Assembly (NCBI GenBank): GCA_915070155.1
Contig: CAJZFK010000033.1
Coordinates: 1-6,808, forward strand
DNA: 6,808 bases
Direction: 5' to 3'
DNA from: an uncultured Candidatus Saccharibacteria bacterium
Lineage (GTDB): Bacteria > Patescibacteriota > Saccharimonadia > Saccharimonadales > Saccharimonadaceae
Made by a program: the position numbers and the translations under genes. Position 1 is the stretch's first letter. Each line of letters opens with the position of its first letter. Positions 1 to 5,851 of the stretch are shown here, piece after piece. The notes beneath the pieces were generated by a model that worked only from the letters and a program-made list of their open reading frames with translations, ran no database searches and was not told where the DNA came from.

Positions 1-11
1 TAGCGTAAAAT

Positions 12-25
12 TAGTTAAGTAACTA
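12..25. repeat. Short inverted repeat in the leader of the 59-aa gene
   Basis: TAGTTA-AG-TAACTA is a perfect 6-bp inverted repeat with a 2-base spacer, lying 16 bases before the first small gene. It could be a protein-binding site or chance in AT-rich DNA. I could not pair it with clear -35 and -10 boxes, so no promoter is called here. Confidence 0.3.
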
Positions 26-41
26 CTAAATATAGGGGAAA

Positions 42-221
42 ATGAAAATGAATGCAAATCAGATTATTACTGATGATATGACTTTGGAGGAGAAATTGAG
101 TGCTATTGATGCAGCTCTTAAGGCGGCGCAGGAAGCGGCTGATGATCAAGCAAAGTCGAATGGCACTGTTGCTGCGCCAGTTGACCCAGCGAGTCTGACT
201 ATCTGTGACGGTTGCGAATAA
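42..221 (+). CDS. Small acidic Ala-rich protein with C-terminal CDGC motif (59 aa), directly upstream of pyrG
   Basis: I do not recognise this family. The open frame runs from ATG at 42 to TAA at 219-221. A second in-frame ATG at 48 is the better start by spacing, because the AGGGG at 34-38 lies only 3 bases before ATG 42 but 9 bases before ATG 48; the product would then be 57 aa. The middle (about residues 14-38) is rich in Ala, Glu, Asp and Lys and looks like one long amphipathic helix. A short Gly/Ala/Pro/Val linker follows, then the tail SLTICDGCE with two cysteines spaced CxxC. There is no signal peptide or membrane segment. The stop is one base before the pyrG ATG, so the two are very likely co-transcribed and translationally coupled. 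The CxxC tail could bind metal, be redox active or carry a modification; none of these is shown. That it is a real gene rests on the RBS, the tight junction and the sensible composition. Confidence 0.68.
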   Translation: MKMNANQIITDDMTLEEKLSAIDAALKAAQEAADDQAKSNGTVAAPVDPASLTICDGCE

Positions 222-222
222 T

Positions 223-1806
223 ATGTCGTCACCGCGCAAATATATATTTGTTACGGGTGGTGTATTGTCTGGTGTAGGTAAGGGAATTACCGCTGCTAGC
301 ATTGGCGCTGTTCTTCAAGCTAAGGGTGTTTCTGTTTCGGTTCAAAAATGTGATCCATATTTGAACGTTGACGCTGGATTATTAAACCCAAAAGAGCATG
401 GCGAATGTTTTGTGACAAAAGACGGTGCTGAAACTGACTTAGATTTGGGCCATTATGAGCGTTTTTTGGATTTGGAATTAACGCAAAAAAATGCAACATT
501 ATCCGGCCGATTATTGCGTGATTTGATTGCGGACGAGAGAGCTGGTAAATTTGGCGGTCAAACAGTACAAATGGTCCCTCATTTAACTAATTCTATTAAG
601 AAAGCCATTTATCTGGCTGCTGAGGGAGATGTTCATATCGTAGAGATCGGCGGCACGGTCGGTGACTATGAAGGACTTAGCTTTATTGAGGCTATTCGAG
701 GATTCGCCTTAGATGTTGGTCGCGAAAATTGTCTATTTGTTCATGTCGTATATGTGCCGTTTTTAGAGGCGTCACATGAATATAAGACAAAACCTGCTCA
801 AAACGCCTTGGCTGATTTGCGTGGTTTTGGAATTATGCCTGATGTCGTGGCAGTTCGTACGGAAGGTCACGATAAACCGCCGCGTAGTATTGGCGAGAAA
901 ATTTCTATTTCGTCTGGTATTCGCAACGAAGGAATTGTAATGATGCCAAATGTCGATACCGTATATGAAGTTCCACTAACGGTGTACCGCGACTTAGGTA
1001 AGTTACTTGGCGAATTTACTAATAATTTAGTTGAGCCAGATTTACGACGTTGGCAACATTTAGCCAAGCGAGATACGTCAGAGTATGCTAAGCGCGTTAC
1101 AGTAGGTTTGGTTGCTAAATATATAGACAATTCCGACACATATTTATCTGTAACAGAGGCACTTAAGTCTGCGGCTTGGGCAAACAAAAGTGAGATATCT
1201 ATAAAATGGATTAATGCTGAGACTGCAAATGAAGCAGATTTTGACGGTGTTGATGCTATTGTTGTTCCGGGGGGATTTGGATCTCGTGGTGTAGAAGGTA
1301 AGATTGCTGCTGCAAAGTATTGCTTAATGAAAGATAAACCATATTTGGGTATTTGTTTGGGAATGCAGGTGGCAGTTATTGCCGCGGCGCGTTTGGGAGG
1401 TTTGACAAACGCTAATAGCGAAGAATTCGGCGCTGATTCTGATAACAACGTAGTGTATATTATGGATGGGCAGCAAGGTAAAGAGTCTACGGGAGGGACT
1501 ATGCGTCTTGGAGATTATGTAGCTAACCTAAAGCCAGGTTCCGTTATTTCCAAGACATACGATGCAACTGAAGTAGTTGAACGTCATCGTCATCGATATG
1601 AAGTGAATCAAAAGTTTATTCAAGAAATTGAACGAGGAGGCTTGATTGTCTCTGGAACTTCACCAGATGGTAAGTTAGTAGAATTTGTTGAGGCGCCAAA
1701 CCATCGATATTTTGTAGCAACGCAAGCACATCCAGAATTTAAGTCACGACCGTTTCGTTCACATCCGTTATTCTTTGGTTTGATTAGATCTATATTGACA
1801 AAATAG
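223..1806 (+). CDS. pyrG: CTP synthase (glutamine-hydrolysing)
   Basis: Makes CTP from UTP, ATP and glutamine, the last step of de novo pyrimidine nucleotide synthesis, in the cytoplasm as a tetramer. The protein is 527 aa, close to the usual ~535-550. The N-terminal synthetase domain (about 1-270) opens with KYIFVTGG and a P-loop SGVGKG at 16-21, where most family members have SSLGKG. GAETDLDLGHYERF (68-81) and EIGGTVGD (141-148) carry the expected Mg/ATP-binding acidic residues. The glutamine amidotransferase domain (about 290-527) has the oxyanion/PGGFG region at 349-353, nucleophile Cys378 in GICLGMQ, ERHRHRYEVN (453-462) and His503/Glu505 in AHPEF, so the Cys-His-Glu triad is complete. 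ATG 223 is preferred over in-frame GTG 205 because it places KYIFVTGG a few residues from the N-terminus, as in the family, and follows the upstream stop by one base. No Shine-Dalgarno lies before ATG 223, so translation probably depends on ribosomes finishing the 59-aa gene. Confidence 0.97.
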   Translation: MSSPRKYIFVTGGVLSGVGKGITAASIGAVLQAKGVSVSVQKCDPYLNVDAGLLNPKEHGECFVTKDGAETDLDLGHYERFLDLELTQKNATLSGRLLRDLIADERAGKFGGQTVQMVPHLTNSIKKAIYLAAEGDVHIVEIGGTVGDYEGLSFIEAIRGFALDVGRENCLFVHVVYVPFLEASHEYKTKPAQNALADLRGFGIMPDVVAVRTEGHDKPPRSIGEKISISSGIRNEGIVMMPNVDTVYEVPLTVYRDLGKLLGEFTNNLVEPDLRRWQHLAKRDTSEYAKRVTVGLVAKYIDNSDTYLSVTEALKSAAWANKSEISIKWINAETANEADFDGVDAIVVPGGFGSRGVEGKIAAAKYCLMKDKPYLGICLGMQVAVIAAARLGGLTNANSEEFGADSDNNVVYIMDGQQGKESTGGTMRLGDYVANLKPGSVISKTYDATEVVERHRHRYEVNQKFIQEIERGGLIVSGTSPDGKLVEFVEAPNHRYFVATQAHPEFKSRPFRSHPLFFGLIRSILTK

Positions 1807-1824
1807 GGTTTTATATTGTATAAT
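1795..1824 (+). promoter_or_regulatory. Near-consensus sigma70-type promoter inside the 3' end of pyrG
   Basis: TTGACA at 1795-1800 and TATAAT at 1819-1824 are both perfect consensus boxes, separated by 18 bases. The -35 box is made of pyrG codons (Leu-Thr near the C-terminus). Transcription would be expected to start near 1831-1832, only 3-4 bases before the ATG at 1835. It would drive the two acyltransferase-like genes. Confidence 0.85.
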
Positions 1825-1834
1825 CAAGAGCATC

Positions 1835-2734
1835 ATGAAAAAAATTGAGACTTTTTCAGGATCTGAGGATATAGAAGAGATTAAACAGTGCGCTAAAAAG
1901 GGCGCATCTGAAGGTCTGTATGATCCGAGCCCAAGAAGACTGTGCATTCCTCTTGAGTTGGCTACTGGTTTGCTTGGTAATGTGGATGTTGTTGTTGAGG
2001 GGGCTGGTAATCTTTTAGAGACAACTAAGAAAACCGAGGAGAACGAGGGTATTATATTTGCTACGAGTCACCTAACAGACGTTGATGTTTCGACTGTTGC
2101 TAGCGTAGTTTCTGAGTTTAGACATATAGGCGTGACAGTAGCCTCCACTAATATGGGTCTTTGGCATCAGAGGATACCATATAAACTTGTTGGGATGGAT
2201 AACTTTTTTCAGGTTCCGTATGGAAGAGATCCGTCTGCGGAAAAAGGTGCTATTGATAATAAGTATGCGTTGCCGTTTAATGGTGACGATTACTCAGGTC
2301 TGCAAGAAAAAATAACAGATAGTGGACTTTCTGTTATTACTGCAGCGCATAACCCGATGAGCAATATTGGGATAAAAAATAACGGTGAACTGCCAGAAAA
2401 GGCGGGTAAATTAGCTCCTCATCTAAGCCTGGCGACGGGTGCCACCATAATTCCTGTACTTATGCAGGTTGAGGGTCAGAAGAGAAATCCTAATCAACTC
2501 AATGACAATGCGATACATCTAAAGTGGCTTTTGGGTAAAAAAGTTGTGCGACTGGTATTTGGTGAGACTATTAAGCCTAGTCCTGATGAAGTTGAAGCTT
2601 ATGCCAATGTTTCGCATGAAGCGTCTTACTCAAAGGCGGCTCGTGAAGAGCAGTGTCGCATATTGGAGGCGTTTGGTGGGAAGGCGATATTGGGGTATAT
2701 GCGTAATAAATATGATCTGGTATTAGCTGCGTAA
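1835..2734 (+). CDS. Divergent PlsC-like (LPLAT superfamily) acyltransferase, paralog 1
   Basis: A 299-aa protein resembling lysophospholipid/glycerolipid acyltransferases, which move an acyl group to a glycerolipid or other hydroxyl acceptor at the membrane. The best evidence is ATSHLTDVD at 76-84, where His79 and Asp84 form the HX4D catalytic motif at the end of a hydrophobic strand (GIIFA). GATIIPVLMQVEG (202-214) fits the later IVPV-type strand. The substrate-binding motif usually written FPEGTRS is not recognisable; its position is taken by VITAAHNPMS (167-176). There is no signal peptide or clear membrane helix. The segments VASTN (102-106) and NFFQVPYG (123-130) recur in the next gene, showing that the two are paralogs. 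ATG 1835 is the first start in frame after the promoter and has no Shine-Dalgarno; the predicted mRNA begins 3-4 bases upstream. The acceptor is unknown, and the lost motif means enzyme activity is inferred. Confidence 0.72.
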   Translation: MKKIETFSGSEDIEEIKQCAKKGASEGLYDPSPRRLCIPLELATGLLGNVDVVVEGAGNLLETTKKTEENEGIIFATSHLTDVDVSTVASVVSEFRHIGVTVASTNMGLWHQRIPYKLVGMDNFFQVPYGRDPSAEKGAIDNKYALPFNGDDYSGLQEKITDSGLSVITAAHNPMSNIGIKNNGELPEKAGKLAPHLSLATGATIIPVLMQVEGQKRNPNQLNDNAIHLKWLLGKKVVRLVFGETIKPSPDEVEAYANVSHEASYSKAAREEQCRILEAFGGKAILGYMRNKYDLVLAA

Positions 2735-2735
2735 T

Positions 2736-2742
2736 AAGGAGA
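2736..2742 (+). promoter_or_regulatory. Strong Shine-Dalgarno for acyltransferase paralog 2
   Basis: AAGGAGA lies just after the paralog 1 stop (2732-2734) and about 10 bases before ATG 2753. It supports that start and shows that this organism uses Shine-Dalgarno initiation for an internal operon gene, although paralog 1 itself lacks such a site. Confidence 0.8.
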
Positions 2743-2752
2743 GATAGTTAAA

Positions 2753-3898
2753 ATGACTGCAGGAATAGATAAGTTTACCCCAACCTCAGAAGAGCAAAAA
2801 TTGTTCAATAAAGTTTTCTATCCAGACACCACTAAAGAATCAGAGTTACAGAGAGAGGGTTTTTCTCTGTCGGTTGCGCTTGGTTCTCTTAAGAAATGGG
2901 CGTGTGGTAGACGAGAAAAGCGCAGCAAACCTTTTGGACTAACTAATAATTCGGCGGTAGAAAAACTTGCGGCAGCTGGAGAAGAGTTGGGACTGCCAGA
3001 AACAGACGCTCGGCTTTCCTCTGGACTTAAGCTATTGATGGGCTTAATGCATGGCAAAAAGGAAGTTGAAATAATTGGCGAAGATATCTTAATTGAAGCC
3101 GCCAAAAAGGCCAAAGAAGAAGGCAAAGGAAGTGTTATAGCGCCAACACATTTCAATGGAGAGGATGTTCCTACGGCTAGTTATTTGGCGTCTTTGTTGA
3201 ATAAAATTAATATTGGCGTAGCGTCGACTAATAGAGATTGGATTAAGAAGGGTGTTGGCGGAATCAACTTAGAAGCTATACAGTATCTTGCGTTTGGCGC
3301 TAAAAACTTTTTTGGTGTGCCATATGAATGGGTAGATAAAAAGAGTAAAAAACCGGTTCACTTTTCAACAGACCATTACGAAGAAGCGGTTAAATTTGTT
3401 GAGGATGGTGGGTCTTTGGTTTTGGCTGGATATTCAGCGGATGACTCAGTAGGTCGAAAGCCTCGCAGTGAAATGGGCTCTGCAGCGATTCATACGGCAT
3501 TGAAATCTGGCGCAGACCTGATATTCGTTTATGTGTCGTCAGAAGATAAAAAGCTTACTATTAGAATCATGAAAGATGAAGACGGTATGTTTGCGGCGTT
3601 TAGCAATTCATATAGAAAGGCGCTAAAGATGAAGGATTCTGCTGCATCCGAGCATTTATTATCTGAAGCGATTGACGAAAAGCCGCAATCAAAGATGGAG
3701 GACTCTGATGTATCCGAGCATTTATTATCTGAAGCGATTGACGAAAAGCCGCAACCAAAGATGAAGGACTCTAATGTGTCCAAGCGTTTACTATCGTCTT
3801 TATTGTCGTCATGCAAAGAGTACTTAAAAGACAGCGAAATAGGTAGGGTTATAGCAGAAGAATATAAGCGTCGATCAGACAAAAATAAAGCCAAGTAA
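2753..3898 (+). CDS. Divergent PlsC-like (LPLAT superfamily) acyltransferase, paralog 2, with C-terminal repeats
   Basis: A 381-aa protein, 82 residues longer than its upstream paralog and 18 bases downstream of it, so the two form an operon. The core has SVIAPTHFNGED (127-138), with His133 and Asp138 as the HX4D motif, then GVASTN (155-160), KNFFGVPY (184-191) and a hydrophobic strand SLVLAGYSADD (221-231) where FPEGTRS would normally lie. ADLIFVYVS (254-262) fits the later IVPV-type strand. The canonical EGTR is missing, as in paralog 1. The first ~100 residues are charged, with a basic stretch KKWACGRREKRSKP (47-60) that could contact acidic lipid headgroups. After the core come about 2.6 copies of a 22-residue repeat (292-348), then a Ser/Lys-rich tail to 381. 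There is no signal peptide. Acyltransferase activity and substrate are inferred from the fold motifs only; a degenerate lipid-binding or regulatory partner of paralog 1 is an alternative. Confidence 0.68.
   Translation: MTAGIDKFTPTSEEQKLFNKVFYPDTTKESELQREGFSLSVALGSLKKWACGRREKRSKPFGLTNNSAVEKLAAAGEELGLPETDARLSSGLKLLMGLMHGKKEVEIIGEDILIEAAKKAKEEGKGSVIAPTHFNGEDVPTASYLASLLNKINIGVASTNRDWIKKGVGGINLEAIQYLAFGAKNFFGVPYEWVDKKSKKPVHFSTDHYEEAVKFVEDGGSLVLAGYSADDSVGRKPRSEMGSAAIHTALKSGADLIFVYVSSEDKKLTIRIMKDEDGMFAAFSNSYRKALKMKDSAASEHLLSEAIDEKPQSKMEDSDVSEHLLSEAIDEKPQPKMKDSNVSKRLLSSLLSSCKEYLKDSEIGRVIAEEYKRRSDKNKAK
3626..3796 (+). repeat. In-frame 66-bp tandem repeat (about 2.6 units) in acyltransferase paralog 2
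   Basis: Unit 1 is 3626-3691, unit 2 is 3692-3757 and a partial, more divergent unit 3 is 3758-3796. Each full unit encodes 22 residues with the pattern KMxDSxxSEHLLSEAIDEKP followed by Q and S or P. Units 1 and 2 share an uninterrupted identical run of 42 bases beginning at the SEHLL Ser codon, so the duplication is recent. The length is a multiple of three, so copy-number change would keep the frame. The encoded segment is charged and helical or disordered. Confidence 0.95.
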
Positions 3899-3919
3899 GT
3901 GGTCGCAAGGTTCTGGTTA

Positions 3920-3948
3920 TTGACAAATTAAAAATAATGTGATATCAT
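3920..3948 (+). promoter_or_regulatory. Strong promoter upstream of the 52-aa gene
   Basis: TTGACA at 3920-3925 and TATCAT at 3943-3948 are separated by exactly 17 bases, with a TG one base before the -10 (extended -10). The -10 is embedded in the 8-bp palindrome TGATATCA (3940-3947). Transcription should start near 3955, leaving a leader of about 30 bases before ATG 3985. The 86-base gap (3899-3984) holds this promoter and the RBS, and I see no convincing terminator in it for the preceding operon. Confidence 0.82.
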
Positions 3949-3974
3949 TTCACTGTATAAAAAATTAAAACAAA

Positions 3975-3980
3975 AAGGAA
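3975..3980 (+). promoter_or_regulatory. Ribosome binding site of the 52-aa gene
   Basis: AAGGAA lies 4 bases before ATG 3985. With the strong promoter just upstream, it is good evidence that the short frame behind it is translated. Confidence 0.75.
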
Positions 3981-3984
3981 TAAA

Positions 3985-4143
3985 ATGGCTGAAGAAAAAG
4001 ATATTCACGGACTTACCGAAGGCGTATTGAGTCGAGACGATATGTCGGCGTTGACATATGTATTGCAACACGTGAAAGGATCTAGTCCAAGTTCGGCGAC
4101 GAAATTAAGTCTGGAACTGGAAGAGCTTGACGAAACAGCGTAG
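3985..4143 (+). CDS. Small acidic protein of unknown function (52 aa), upstream of argS
   Basis: I do not recognise this family. ATG 3985 to TAG 4141-4143 encodes 52 residues beginning MAEEKDIHGLTEG and ending ELEELDETA. The composition is acidic and hydrophilic. A likely helix spans SRDDMSALTYVLQHVK (16-31), followed by a Ser/Pro-rich break (GSSPSSA, 32-38) and a second short helix rich in Leu and Glu. There are no cysteines, no signal peptide and no membrane segment. It has its own strong promoter and Shine-Dalgarno site, so it is probably well expressed. It ends 45 bases before argS, which has its own predicted promoter; readthrough from the stronger promoter into argS is possible because no terminator is visible between them. 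The helix-break-helix shape would suit a small binding or regulatory protein, but that is only a guess. Confidence 0.75.
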   Translation: MAEEKDIHGLTEGVLSRDDMSALTYVLQHVKGSSPSSATKLSLELEELDETA

Positions 4144-4152
4144 GGATTTAGC

Positions 4153-4181
4153 TAGATAATAATCCACCTCTGTTGTATACT
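4153..4181 (+). promoter_or_regulatory. Promoter giving a leaderless or near-leaderless argS mRNA
   Basis: TATACT at 4176-4181 (5 of 6 consensus) has TAGATA at 4153-4158 (4 of 6) at a 17-base spacing. Only 7 bases separate the -10 from ATG 4189, so transcription would start at or one base before the A of the start codon. No Shine-Dalgarno is present before argS. Confidence 0.65.
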
Positions 4182-4188
4182 GGACAGT

Positions 4189-5820
4189 ATGGAACAGATT
4201 ATTTCTCAAGTAGTGAAGCAACTTTTTGATCAAGATATATCGGTACAATTGACGCGTCCTGATCCGAAGTTTGGTGACTTTGCTACAAATGTGGCATTGC
4301 AATTGGCTAAGCCGCTAGGGAAGAATCCGCGTGAAATTGCGGAGATGATTGCTGAAAATCTGCGCAAAGAAGAAGAGTTTAGCGAAGTAAGCGTGGCTGG
4401 TCCAGGTTTTATCAATGTAAAACTGAGCGATCAATCCGTTCTAAATTCTTTGAAAAAAGAGCCAACAACGAAGCGCGCTGGTCAGACGGTTGTAATTGAA
4501 ACCAATTGCCCGAATCCATTTAAGGCTATGCACATCGGACACGCTTTGAATGCGATTTTGGCAGACACGATGGCTAATTTGTTGGCGGTTGATGGCGCAA
4601 TTGTACATCGAGTGAGTTATCACGGTGATGTCGGAACGCATGTCGGTAAAAGTATGTGGGCGATTTTGCGTGAGATTGACGGCGATGTAAATAAATTGAA
4701 CGAAATCCCAGCCGATAAGCGAAATGAATTTATGAGTCGCATGTACGTTGAAGGTGCGCGTGCGGCGAAAGAATCTCCAGAGGCAAAGGCAGAAATTGAT
4801 GAACTAGCCAAGCAATCATTCGTTCTGGATGATCCGCTATATAAACAAGTTTACGAAATCTGTAAAAGTTGGAGTTTTGACGAAATCGATTCTAATGTTG
4901 GGCGACTTGGAAACGTGCCGATTGAGCGATGTTACGTTGAGAGCGAAACTGAAGAATTGGGAAAATCTCTGATTAAAGAGAAAACTCCAGAGGTGTTTAC
5001 CAAATCTGACGGTGCATATGTCTTTAAGGGCAGCAAATACGGCGCATTCGACAACGTGTTTATTGGATCTCATGGCAATGGTCTTTATGGGGCGCATGAT
5101 ATGGGATTGATTCAGTTGAAGTATAAGGACTACCCAGATTTGGACTTATCGATTACAGTAAACGCCGAGGAGCAAGCAGCATACTTCCGTGGCGTGATTG
5201 CGGCTAGTGAATTGTCGATTCCGGCTTTGAAGGGAAGATTGTTCAATTATGCGACTGGCTTTGTTAAATTGGCAACTGGAAAGATGAGTTCGCGAACGGG
5301 TGAGGTTGTTACAATTGGCTGGCTGTTCGACGAGTTTAAGAAGGCAATTGAAAATGCTGGTGGTGAGCCAACCGACGACGTGATCGCTGGCGCGCTCCGT
5401 TATCAATTCTTGAAAGTGAAGATTGGCGGCGACGTCATATTTGATATTAACGACGCGGTAAGTTTGACAGGAAATACGGGAAGCTACTTGCAATACGCCC
5501 ATGCTCGAGCGCGAGGTATTTTAGCTAAATCCGATAAAGAAATTGCCTTTCCGACAGAGTTGTTTGACGAGGATAAGATGCTGGTCAGAAAATTGAGTGA
5601 GTACGTGGACGTGGTTGATCGTGCTAAGGAGAGTTTGGAGCCTCATTACATCTGTACGTATTTGTTTGAATTGGCACAAGAATTTAATCGATATTACGAG
5701 AAAAATCAGGTTATTGGTAGCGACAAAGAGGCACATCGTGTAGGAATCGTGGCAATTTACGCCGACATTCTTAAGGCTGGACTGGCTATTTTGGGAATCG
5801 TGGCGCCAGATCGCTTGTAA
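4189..5820 (+). CDS. argS: Arginyl-tRNA synthetase
   Basis: Charges tRNA-Arg with arginine using ATP; a class I cytoplasmic synthetase essential for translation. At 543 aa it is slightly shorter than typical members (about 550-590). The N-terminal tRNA-binding domain carries the family signature KFGDFATNVALQLAK (27-41). The catalytic domain has ETNCPNPFKAMHIGH, with the HIGH motif at 115-118, and a KMSKS-equivalent KMSSR at 365-369 in ATGKMSSRTGEVV. SYLQYAHARAR (432-442) opens the C-terminal DALR anticodon-binding domain, which continues through EFNRYYEKNQVIG (498-510) and ends in the usual LGIVAPDRL. All key motifs are intact. The start at ATG 4189 fits the family N-terminus (hydrophobic helix before RPDPKFGD). 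There is no Shine-Dalgarno, and the -10 box ends 7 bases upstream, so leaderless initiation is likely. argS probably forms its own unit, because the next gene also has its own promoter. Confidence 0.97.
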   Translation: MEQIISQVVKQLFDQDISVQLTRPDPKFGDFATNVALQLAKPLGKNPREIAEMIAENLRKEEEFSEVSVAGPGFINVKLSDQSVLNSLKKEPTTKRAGQTVVIETNCPNPFKAMHIGHALNAILADTMANLLAVDGAIVHRVSYHGDVGTHVGKSMWAILREIDGDVNKLNEIPADKRNEFMSRMYVEGARAAKESPEAKAEIDELAKQSFVLDDPLYKQVYEICKSWSFDEIDSNVGRLGNVPIERCYVESETEELGKSLIKEKTPEVFTKSDGAYVFKGSKYGAFDNVFIGSHGNGLYGAHDMGLIQLKYKDYPDLDLSITVNAEEQAAYFRGVIAASELSIPALKGRLFNYATGFVKLATGKMSSRTGEVVTIGWLFDEFKKAIENAGGEPTDDVIAGALRYQFLKVKIGGDVIFDINDAVSLTGNTGSYLQYAHARARGILAKSDKEIAFPTELFDEDKMLVRKLSEYVDVVDRAKESLEPHYICTYLFELAQEFNRYYEKNQVIGSDKEAHRVGIVAIYADILKAGLAILGIVAPDRL

Positions 5821-5843
5821 AATATACTATATTAGTATATAAT
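5815..5843 (+). promoter_or_regulatory. Promoter overlapping the argS stop codon
   Basis: TTGTAA at 5815-5820 (4 of 6) consists of the last argS codon plus its stop, and TATAAT at 5838-5843 is a perfect -10, with a 17-base spacer. Only 8 bases separate the -10 from GTG 5852, so the predicted transcript starts 1-2 bases before the start codon. Confidence 0.65.
5822..5840. repeat. 8-bp perfect inverted repeat in the spacer and -10 of the 3' gene promoter
   Basis: ATATACTA (5822-5829) and TAGTATAT (5833-5840) are perfect reverse complements around a 3-base centre. The repeat fills the promoter spacer and overlaps the first bases of the -10, where a dimeric repressor could block RNA polymerase. 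It has only one G-C pair per arm and no T-run after it, so it is unlikely to be an argS terminator. AT-rich chance is possible. Confidence 0.45.
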
Positions 5844-5851
5844 ATAGATTC

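Noticed and set aside
205..222. GTG 205 as the pyrG start, adding six residues
   Set aside because: It would overlap the 59-aa gene and has no good RBS. ATG 223 gives the usual CTP synthase N-terminus just before KYIFVTGG.
15..302. 95-codon - strand frame across the 59-aa gene and the pyrG start
   Set aside because: It opposes two better supported frames, and its translation shows no recognisable domain.
867..1448. 193-codon open frame on the - strand
   Set aside because: It lies wholly inside pyrG, whose motifs are unmistakable in the other strand. It has no recognisable domain, RBS or promoter, and is a shadow frame.
3529..3894. 121-codon - strand frame with internal repeats
   Set aside because: Its repeats are only the reverse reading of the 66-bp repeat in acyltransferase paralog 2; it has no independent evidence.
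4144..4165. GGATT/AATCC stem after the 52-aa gene as a terminator
   Set aside because: The stem is only 5 bp with a 12-base loop and no T-run, and the candidate argS -35 lies within the loop.
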